Assembly: GCA_036873135.1 (NCBI GenBank)
Contig: JAPTYO010000001.1
Location: 46,648,774-46,712,773, forward strand
Length of the DNA stretch: 64,000 nt
Direction of reading: 5' to 3'
Source: Clarkia xantiana subsp. parviflora
Lineage: Eukaryota; Streptophyta; Magnoliopsida; Myrtales; Onagraceae
A program made the translations under genes and the position numbers. How positions within the stretch are numbered: position 1 is the stretch's first letter; each line of letters starts with the position of its first letter. The notes beneath the pieces were generated by a model. It saw nothing but the letters and a program-made list of their open reading frames with translations. It was not told where the DNA came from and made no database searches. This document shows positions 55,210 to 64,000 of the stretch, piece by piece.

Positions 55210-58050
55210 ATCTCACCTCTAATACCCAATGCAAAAGACCACTCCTGCTATAATCAATCAGAGTAAGCTCCTGCCAAGCTACCAAAGAAAAATTTAGGAG
55301 TCATAATTACCATGAAAGCATTATTAGTAGCTAGCTCTTCTAGGGTAAAAAAGATGCATAAAATCAAGAGTGACATGAAAAAGCCAAAAATGATACTTAC
55401 CCCAATTTTTTTTCTTCTTAGAATTTGTGGTTTGAACCAAGTTTTTACTTTTAAGACACCTCCCAAACAGTCTCTTGACCTTAAGTAAAGATTAACTGAT
55501 TAAGATTCAAGTTCGAATGAATAGTCAAATCTCACCAAGGCTGTCAATGCAGAAGTATCTCAAGGGCCTCGGAATATGAAGCTGAGAATCGAAATTTAGA
55601 CTATTTCATATACACAATTCTATCGATTATCGATTTTTATAGGGAAGAAAAGAGTTCCAACTTCCCTAGAAACAGATCATTTATGAGATCTAACCACTGA
55701 GAGCATATCAAAAGGCCATAATCAATATCAAGAATAAACAGATATAACACAAAACACAAAGTCGAAAATGTCAAAACATTTGGCATTGCAAGGAGAAGAG
55801 ATAACCCCATCTGCTACAATTTGAGCATAAACAAAGAGAAGTGCAGACATTATCATACAAAATCGAGAATGATCAAGCAAATCCTTCTACTGAAACCTCA
55901 TTCATCGAAAAAACCATAAAATAAGGGTCCATAATATTCATTGTTTAATTAAATTATTACCTTATAAGCATTGTAGTCAACATTTTGTATCGATCTTTTG
56001 CACCATTAATAGAGACATGCACCGACAACCAAAAAAGATAAATCTTCCAAACAGAACAAAAAAAATAGAGTGAATGAGCCAAACTCAAAGTTATAGTATT
56101 TTCAAACTAACCAATAAGATGCTTCCACTCTGGCATAAGCACTTGAACCCCATAGCCCACTTCCTGGCGTGCGAAAGCTTCCTCGTGGTTCACCTTCATG
56201 ATCTAATTTCAAGACTGAACATACCTATAAATTGGAAATTGCGTCAATGATTACAAGGGAAGCATGAAATAAGACAGCTTAAAAAGATGTCCGCGCTTCA
56301 AGCAAAATTATTTGTCCACACTTCATTGATTCAGCACATCCCTACTGAAAAGAATTATCTTCATAATCTCTTGCAATTTGAAGCAATTGAAAACATGGAC
56401 GTTAAATAAAAATACATATATGATCACAAGAAAGTATAGCAAGTCACAAAAACAGTACCCTCTTCATCAAAAATCAATTGATAACATACATTTTCACATC
56501 AAGAGTCGGGCTTTTCATTCAGCCTAAAATCAGAGTGTTCAATATGTAAGCTGCTGATGTTAAGTATTCTGCAAACACACTAAAAATATATACTAAAAAA
56601 ATCTTAGCATCAAATTAGACCTAACTTTAAACCATGAACATTCGGGAAGAAGAATACATTTGTAAATCAAACCAAACTATCTTAAAGTTATTGACATTTA
56701 CCTCGTTCGAAGAATTGATAGTTATAAAAAAGAACGAACCCACCACCGCGCTTGATACTACCCATTATCTGAGTTCGCTCCTCTTAATGAAGTGATCCTT
56801 ACCTACCAACCTTCAGAGAAAAAATAATAAAAAGTGCTAGATTTAAGTATATACAGATTTACATACACAAAATGTCTACACTTGCAACATTTTACCTCAA
56901 CGAACAGCTCCAATACTAGTACCACTTAATCAACATCCTACAGTCCTTCAAAATCCCATAACTTCAACATATTCGGTTACTCTAGATAAAATGATAAAGC
57001 TCTGTTTTCAAAGTAGCAGGATTCCATTTTATTTATTATCAGGATTCCCGCACTTTCTTACTTGACATTCCATCTCCCAATCAAAATTCCCCATCAGCAC
57101 ATAATCTTCCATCACCAATTTCAATTTTAATCGACAAAATTCTAAACTTCCATGAATCCATCTTAATCAAACCAACTTATCTTCAATAAACCAACCTAAT
57201 CAGCTCATTTCATATAGCCATATTCATCACTGATTCAATCAAATCACTACAATCTAAGAATGATCTGTCTGCAAGTGCTCAATAATAACTTGTATTCAGG
57301 AACAGGTCTACATTTATTGAAATTTGTAAAGCAATTTACTGTATGGTTATTCATCACGAATGAGTTTTAAAGGTCTGCCACTTGTTCTTGTTGTATTTCA
57401 GATAATCCTTGCAAAACCCTTACCTGAATGAGGAAGCCCTCATACAAGGTGGTTCACTGTGCCTTTGAACCTCCAATTTAAAATTCCAGTAGATTTAAAT
57501 TAGCTTATCAAAATGGCAGTGGTGAACAATAAGATTAGGGTTATATATATCACATAGCCTTATGAAACTCTCTGCTTTTAGATAAGAATTACTTTGAGCC
57601 CAAGGACTGACATTGAGTATTATCCTGGATTTCTTTGAATGAGAATGACATCTAAAAGTTTAATAACCAAGGTCACGCTTCAACTACTATCTCCAGAACC
57701 TAATTAGGCATCATATCCAATGAACAACAAAAATTACAGTAAACATAGACTGAGAAAGAAAACATGGTATGTTGCCTAAAATAGACTGGCTGAGAAAGAA
57801 AACATGGTATGTTGCCTAAAATAGACTGATTGACTAACTGAGTTCATCGATCATAAGTTAGACTCAAAATCGGCACCAATCTATCATTGAAAAGAGAAAA
57901 AAGAGTTGCATGTTGTAAAAAATAGGGTTTGTTCATGGAGCATACCTGTTCTGCTCCAAATTCAACTAAAACCGGAGTCATGGTTGGAAGGTCAAAGAGC
58001 AGCTCATCGAAGATAGGTGAAGTAGTCATGGCGTCACAGTCGAGCTCACT
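55210..58050 (-). pseudogene. Exon-like segments inside the CACTA element, source unknown
   Basis: On the minus strand several short open segments are bounded by plausible splice sites: near 57954-58030 (MTTSPIFDELLFDLPTMTPV, then VEFGAEQ before a GTATGC donor), near 56104-56200 (EEAFARQEVGYGVQVLMPEW then KHLIG), near 55965-56015 (NGAKDRYKMLTTMLIR before GTAATA) and near 55219-55273 (ELTLIDYSRSGLLHWVLE between CAG and GTGAGA). I do not recognise the protein and could not connect the pieces into one frame. They may be captured host exons or remnants of the element's own genes. Confidence 0.35.
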
Positions 58051-58706
58051 GCCGCCGCCATGACTGCGAGATCGAAGAGCAGCTTTCGGGCCCACTGTTT
58101 GAAGTGTGAGGTGGATCTCGCAGTCGGAGCTAAGGAGGAAGAATGTCAAAAAGATCTTCAGCAAGAAGTAGAGTTAGTCTTATACCAAAAGTCACCAATC
58201 AACCTATAAAAGAAACAGTTACTACTAATTAGTTTCCAATTAACCCACTAGCATGTAAAGACAAAGAGCAACTAGACCGTTGACAGTAAACTGGCCAGAA
58301 ATCACTCACTTTAACAAAGTGATAGAGAGATGAGAGAATAAAAGAAAGATATCACAAACCCTAGAAAGGTTGAGCGAGACTTACTCGAGATGGAAAAGGA
58401 CTAGAGGGGCGAGAGCGCGAAGCTTGGGAGTCAAAACCCTAGAAATCTGAAGAATGAAGGGGTAGAGCTTGGGGTCGTAACCCTAGAACTCTATGACTCT
58501 GGTAAAAGCAGAGATGAGAAAGCATGGTTGGGACTTTGGGAGAAGCAGAGAGTGATTTTCCAACTTCGCATAAGGTTTTTTCGAACTTACCAGGTGTAAA
58601 TGCGAACCAGCTGTGTTTGTCTCTGTGCGTGACAGCTGTTTTTGTTTTTAAAATTGATTTTTTGAGTTTATTATTATAGATACTATTAAATTTAAAAACA
58701 AAAAAG

Positions 58707-58997
58707 TAAGTCATCCCAGTGGAATGAAGATTATGATATTTTAGTGGAGACCTAAGTTCGAAACTGGTCTTTGACGTTTTTTTTTTTTTTTGCATTCGAG
58801 TTTTTATTATTTCCTATAATTAAATTCGAAATAAAGTTAATTGAATGCAGATGTGGCTCAGTGGTGTGATATTGTAAATATGGTGATTGACGGAGACCAA
58901 GTTCGAAACACCGTAATTATACATTTTCTATACCCTATTAAATTAATAAATAAATGGTTCATTGGTTATGGTGGTGGAGAAACAAGTTCGAAACTGA
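58707..58997 (+). repeat. Three units with tRNA-promoter-like boxes
   Basis: Units at about 58707-58770, 58849-58910 and 58951-58997 share GTGGNNNNGTGG-like and GGAGACCNAAGTTCGAAAC parts. In unit 2, TGGCTCAGTGG resembles a pol III A box and AAGTTCGAAAC a B box about 40 bp later. No complete tRNA cloverleaf can be folded by eye. Confidence 0.5.
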
Positions 58998-59277
58998 GTA
59001 ATAATTATTTTGCCCCAAATGTTGCGTGAGATATTAACTCAAATGGTCCTTCAACAAATACCAACAGGTAGAAATGGTTGGAAACTGGTTGGAAATCAAA
59101 AATTTCCAAAGGATTTCCAACAGATGAGTGATTGTTGGAAATATCTGTTGCAAAATCTGTTGGAACCTTTAAAATTGCTATCCGTTGGAGTCGGTTGGAA
59201 ATCTGTTGGAAATTTCCAACAGATTTGGTTTGTTGGAAATGCATCTGTTGGTGATGCCCTGTTTTCTTGTAGTGAAT

Positions 59278-59794
59278 GATCTAGAGTTTGAAGAGCTGCA
59301 ACTGGGGAATTGGAAACTAACAACATATGGCTGAAACTCAAGACATGATACTTGTGGAATGCTAAGATAATTTAAGTGCTCATGCACTCCTTACTTTCCT
59401 TTTGACTGCATTTTTATTTTTTTTCTTAATTTGATATGTTGAATAATATGCTAAAAAAATTAAAGTATAGTAACCTGTTGTTATTGGCTTATTCTATTGC
59501 TCCATTCAAAATAAGAGAGATATACCATTTTTTAGATTAATAAAAAAGAAACAGAATGTCAGTTAACATAATATTATCATCAAATTAAAATTTACTTAAA
59601 AAGGACAATTAAATTAAATTGTAGTGTTTGTTGTGAATGTCCTCTTCCTTTAGTCGGAATCACCAAATCAGAGATATACAGTTGTTGTTAAGAATAAATT
59701 TATTAAATTTAAATTTATAATTAAAAAAAATTAAAGAATCAACCAGGTAATTGTCAGGGCAGGGGCATAGTCTAACCTCAAGCTAATAGCTAAC
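59278..59794. other. Spacer right of the CACTA element
   Basis: AT-rich sequence between the element and duplicated segment B copy 2. No feature found. Confidence 0.4.
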
Positions 59795-60025
59795 CAGTGT
59801 TGCAACACCAAGATGTGTGTTTAGTTGTGTATGAAAAAGAGAGAGAGAGAGAGAGGTAGAAGCTCTTTTTCTCTTCTTATCCTAAAGTCTAAACCGAGCC
59901 AACACTTAATCGATTGTAATTTAATGAACATACATAACAACATTTTCAGTCTCAGATAGGCTTTAATATAAATAACATGAAGCATAGAAAGCAAATGCAT
60001 ATCAATGTCAACAACAATTATGCAC
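59795..60025. repeat. Duplicated segment B, copy 2
   Basis: Matches 53826-54060 in the same orientation, including an extended (GA)n tract at 59840-59858, then GAAGCTCTTTTTCTCTTCT, GAGCCAACACTTAAT and TATCAATGTCAACAACAA. Confidence 0.8.
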
Positions 60026-60229
60026 GCACCCAACCCTAGTGTTTATTGAATAATATTCATCGAAGTTATTGAATTAACATAATTGGTTTTTCCCAATTAG
60101 ATAAGAGATGGTAATGAAAGTGCCAATACTCAGATACCTAAAGTCTAAAGTAAAAAAGAGGAAAGTGAAGATCAACGTACTTTACAATATAGATGACGGC
60201 AGAAAGTAGGAGGTCCAACATAAATCATA

Positions 60230-60665
60230 GGCCTGTCATAGGCGAGTGTGAGGGAACAACGCTCTCTTGGGACTGGTGTAGCGGCAGAGTATCGACAGGC
60301 TTCGGGCAAGTGGCGGATGGTGGTGGTGCGGCATGCCTACGGAGTCGGGAAGGCGATTGATTTTGGGAGACACGGTTGATTTCAATTGAGCAGAGCCATT
60401 GTGGAACTGAAGTGGTAGGCGGCAGAGGAGCGACGAGCGGTGGGCTAGCGACAAACGGTGAACCTCCGACGTGCCAACATAGTGAGGAACGTCGTCATGA
60501 TCGCGCGGTTTCTTTGGTGTGGAAAGTGTTGTGTTATCAGAGAGATGTGTGAGGCTGTGAGGGACGAGCCACGAGCGTGGCTTGATCTTTTGGACAGTTT
60601 TTTGTTGACGGTCCAGTTATTCCGGGTCTGTAGGGTCTGGTTCACTTTTGGCCAGCCGGTTTAAA
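60230..60665. other. GC-richer block with short ORFs, possible gene relic
   Basis: Base composition rises sharply against the AT-rich surroundings. The minus strand has overlapping frames (60445-60645 and 60236-60454, including LARSLSILCRYTSPKRALFP) and the plus strand one at 60458-60664. The Arg/Ser/Leu-rich minus-strand reading resembles an organelle-targeting leader in composition only. Nothing is recognised. Confidence 0.25.
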
Positions 60666-61221
60666 ATTGCACCCCTCGGAGAGTAAGTGTCATTTAGGGG
60701 TGAGGACTCATCACACTTAATATATTGGTATAAAGGGATTAATTCATATGCATGAGTTAAGCTGCTATTTTTTTTTTTTGGCCAAATGTTAAGCTGCTAA
60801 TTAAGATTATTGTTTTGGTCTTACTGGGTTAAAGATCAGTTACCTAAGTGCAATATTAAATCCAAAAGCCACCATGTATACACACCCATATATATATATA
60901 TGTTCATATTCATACTGCAATTTCACTGATGTAATTTATAAACAATTATAATAAAAATAATAATAATAATATTTACCAAATAGACAAAGCTGTTGCATGA
61001 ATTGTGAGGAACACCTTAAACATCTATGATCTAACTGTAGTTGTACAGCTGAAATGAAATATGATTACCACCTAAGCGACCACCACCGTGGCTACCATAA
61101 TGAGTTTTGTTAATTGTGGTAAATGGTAATGTTAGTTTGTATGTTTGTTGACAGGACATGTGTACATGTAGGTTTGTTTAAGTTGTAAATTAATGTGTCT
61201 TGCAATTATAATTATTATATG
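60666..61221. other. AT-rich spacer; nothing seen
   Basis: No ORF or repeat of note apart from short A/T runs and a (TA)n at about 60889-60902. Confidence 0.4.
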
Positions 61222-61350
61222 CACACATACATTGGCTTATAATAGTTAGTTCAGTAGTGATGGTTTTTAATTTACTCTCAAACACAAACACACTGTTAAC
61301 TCCAGTTTGATCGATAAATCATTAAGAACAGAACACAAGTTTGAATTAGT
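61222..61350. repeat. Duplicated segment A, copy 2
   Basis: Counterpart of 50905-51045 in direct orientation, lying 1.2 kb right of segment B copy 2. Confidence 0.75.
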
Positions 61351-61413
61351 GTACCACATACTAGTGAGGGTTGTCATCAGTCATCACCCCCAATAAGCAC
61401 ATTTTGAACATTT

Positions 61414-61414
<1 letters not shown>

Positions 61415-61455
<41 letters not shown>
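61415..61455. repeat. (ATT)n microsatellite
   Basis: About thirteen uninterrupted ATT triplets. Confidence 0.92.
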
Positions 61456-61477
61456 GTTTCCATATTTTTATAAAAAT

Positions 61478-62440
61478 GGTGATTTAGTCATTATAAGTTA
61501 GTACCTTTGAGACCCATATATTTATCTTCATTATTACTAAAAAAATCATTTAGTTAAATTTTGTTGTTTTTATTTTATAAGATCGCTTAATTGGCACGTC
61601 ACCGTAGTTATTATTAACTTCTTAATCTAATATACTTATCAATTAGAGCGAGCCTTAACATATGATATGCATTTAGTATGTGCAAATATCGGGTGCATGC
61701 ATTTTTCAATTCACCATATCACAGATTTGGGGATGTTTCGCCTATTGACATTTTTGTATCACATAAATCAGTCACTTGCCAACCCATATAATATATCAAA
61801 ATATGGATCAAACGTGGTTCTTGAAGTTTGACTTTACATATAACATGTTACTCAGTGTTTAATACTTATTGACTCGAACTATTGATTTAGTTCTTGTTTT
61901 TGTAAATTCAATCATATTAGGTATATCCTAATTAGTAGTTGAATAATATATAAGGCGAATTCAAGTATAAACTTCTGACATTAGTAATTTAAAAAAAATT
62001 ATGATTTAGTCCCTATAATATTTGAGTATTACTAAAAGAATCATCAGTTAAATTGCATTAATTTTTTTGTTAAGTTCGCTTAACTGATATCCTACATTAA
62101 TTATCATTAACTTCTTAATACAATATACCTATAAATTTGAGTCACCCCCAAAGTATGATATGTACTCAACTCGTGCAAACTTCGAGTACATGTTGAGATT
62201 TTTTGTATCATAGATCAGTCACTTGTCAAATCATATAAAGTGTCAATATATGGGTCAACCACGGTTCTTGAAATTTGACCTTTTACGGATAATATGTTAC
62301 TTATCATCCAACATTTAGGTTCTCGAACTATTAGTTTAGTTCTTTCGTGTATCAATTTAAACAAATTGTTTACAACCTAATTATTAGTTAAATAAGTAAT
62401 TGACGTAAATTTAACTATAAATTGTATATTTTAATGAATT
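61478..62440 (+). repeat. Two diverged tandem units of about 450-500 bp
   Basis: Unit 1 (about 61478-61990) and unit 2 (about 61991-62440) share, in order, TGATTTAGTC, ATTACTAAAA with AATCAT, TTATTAACTTCTTAAT-like, AACATATGATATG-like, GGTTCTTGAA with TTTGAC, GAACTATTGATTTAGTTCTT-like and CCTAATTAGTAGTT-like blocks. No coding potential. Confidence 0.75.
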
Positions 62441-62884
62441 GAATTTTCACTTAGCGTTAAATCAATTTTTGTTGGTATTATGGAATGAAATTGCTTGGAA
62501 AGTGTATAGTTACGTTTTTATAGGTCAAACTGCTCCACCGATGACTCTAAGAGGCTAAGTACGAGTTTACATTCTTCACTCATCAATTTGATGAGATAGA
62601 TACAACTTTGTCGTTAATCACCCACGTCATGTGCGATCCAACTCATTATTAGTTCTAACCGTAAATATATATACATGTAAGGCTAATTTAGTACCGTAAC
62701 TGGAAATAAAAGTTAATTTTGTACCTAATCATCCTCTTCTATTTTTTCCGTTTGAATTATATTGTGTCGTTCTTTTCTATCACACAGATTCATTCCTCAC
62801 AGTCCCTCAACTTGCCCATGTATTAATCAAATATTATCATATAAGAAAAATTAAGATAAATTATGTAACTTGAAACTTAGACGA

Positions 62885-62919
62885 TCTATGCGCGTGCAAC
62901 GCACGCGTTAATAACTAGT
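62885..62919 (+). mobile_element. Helitron 3' terminus, plus strand
   Basis: CGCGTGCAACGCACGCG forms a 7-bp stem, then TTAATAA and CTAG, followed by T at 62920. The hairpin is nearly the same as those at 39660 and 52215. The body extends left; its 5' end was not found. Confidence 0.7.
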
Positions 62920-63020
62920 AAATATAAATATATCTTTTTATACAACATGTTTGAGTTATGTTGTCTTTTGTTATAAAAAAAATTTGCACATTTATTTATT
63001 GTATAATCTAAATCTAAATA

Positions 63021-64000
63021 TCTACTATATTATATTAATTCGGTACCGGAAGCCCTCTGTCTGACACGTGGATGGTTCGTCCAGTCAGCGTTGCCTAATT
63101 TAATCGGAATTTAATAGGGGTTCTCTAAATTTAGATACATAATATTGATTGATTGAAAATTAAGAAGTATTTTTATCTCCTATTTTGGTCTCTACGCAAT
63201 TTAAAGAAACAAATTAATTATAAGTTTCCTTTTAAATAGTAAATCTATACAGTTTGACACCGTAAGACCATAGGCCGCCACGTAAACAGTAATTAATACC
63301 CACACGATTATAGCCTATATAATAACACACGTAAGAATAATACAAGTTTAAATATTAAAAAATAATAGTATATGTATATAAATACCCACCACGATTATAA
63401 TATATATATATATATAACCACAATTTAACCCTCTGTGATGATCGCAAATACCTAGACATACAAATAATTAGGTGAAATTATATATTTACTAAATAAATAA
63501 AATAAAAGGGATATTTTTAAGCAAATATACTGAATATATTCACCCTAAACTAATAAACAAATGAATCAAACTAATTTATTGAAATTTTTATATAAATATG
63601 AAAATTTTAACAAACAAAAATTTAATAATTAAATATTATATTCAAAACCCTAAACTAAATATTAAGTTAGTAAAAAAATTGCATGAAATGTTTCAATTTA
63701 CTTAGTAATTATGAAATATAAATATAATACTTAAACAAAGACCAACTATGGAAAACGATATATTTGTATCTTATTTTAAGAATAAAAATAAACAGAATAT
63801 CTATTATTTTTATTAAATTTTTATTCTCACATAATAATAATATAATTTCGCAACACTATATATATATATATATATTAAATATAATTTCAGTGGTTCTAGG
63901 GTTAGATTTTTTAGAAAATATTATATATATACCAATGCTCGATGATGTTTGCCTAGACATTTAAATAATTACGTGAATTTTATATTTATTACTAAAAATA
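63021..64000 (+). mobile_element. Possible Helitron 5' end and AT-rich body running out of the window
   Basis: TCTACTATATTATATTAATT after an A resembles the common plant Helitron 5' start (TC plus TACTATATTA). The following 980 bp are AT-rich. They include a repeated phrase (CCTAGACAT, AAATAATTA, GTGAA, TATATTTA) near 63451 and 63951, about 500 bp apart. The 3' end is not in the window. Confidence 0.45.

Larger units (their letters stand above)
54150..59274. mobile_element. CACTA (En/Spm) element, 5,125 bp, with 3-bp target duplication
   Basis: Starts CACTACAAGAAAACAGGGCA and ends with the exact inverse; the repeat continues on through TCA and CAACAGA with one mismatch. AAT flanks both ends (54147-54149 and 59275-59277). 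Subterminal zones are full of TTTCCAACAGA/TCTGTTGGAAA motifs in both directions (54165-54400 and 59050-59260), the usual transposase-binding pattern. No TNP1/TNPD-like transposase is recognisable, so it is non-autonomous. The inside holds a 34-bp palindromic array (54427-54835), exon-like minus-strand segments (55200-58160) and boxed repeats (58707-58997). Confidence 0.92.

Noticed and set aside
58849..58910. Functional tRNA gene
   Set aside because: Box-like sequences are present but no acceptor stem or full cloverleaf can be formed.

Overview
The window is nuclear DNA of a dicot-type flowering plant. Genes have many short exons with GT...AG introns, the proteins match plant families (MAP3K-epsilon, type II SCPL, EXORDIUM-like, DUF1218), and the AT-rich spacers are full of plant transposons. 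The species cannot be read from the sequence. I rebuilt gene models by hand from reading frame, splice sites and family resemblance; every listed exon chain closes in frame.

Layout. 1-5421 (+): C-terminal part of a MAP3K-epsilon kinase gene, cut at the left edge. 5.9-7.6 kb: dead LINE. 7.6-8.0 kb: hAT MITE. 8.36-13.1 kb (+): RGP1 family protein (RAB6-GEF subunit). 13.7-14.2 kb: long-TIR Mutator-like element. 15.46-17.85 kb (+): LysM-domain protein. 18.4-21.1 kb: four inverted-repeat elements. 21.46-25.14 kb (+): SETD9-like SET-domain protein. 26.95-34.57 kb (+): serine carboxypeptidase-like gene whose introns carry a young copia-like element, a hAT MITE, a Mutator-like element and a tandem repeat. 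35.1-37.5 kb (-): EXORDIUM-like gene with two introns. 39.5-42.8 kb: Helitron end with a broken V-ATPase subunit a fragment. 42.8-43.6 kb: hAT element. 44.0-45.6 kb (+): EAPP-like protein. 45.8-47.3 kb: three adjacent Mutator-like elements. 47.6-48.8 kb (-): DUF1218 membrane protein. 49-64 kb: gene-poor, with a Mutator-like element, Helitron ends, a 5.1-kb CACTA element, local duplications and tandem repeats.

The eight genes do not form an operon or an obvious pathway; they are ordinary plant genes side by side. The unusual content is in the mobile DNA: repeated use of one 9-bp target by neighbouring Mutator-like elements, a CACTA element with exon-like segments and a palindromic 34-bp array, a Helitron terminus next to a V-ATPase fragment, and hAT MITEs with readable 8-bp target duplications. 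I found no convincing evidence of a new biochemical system.
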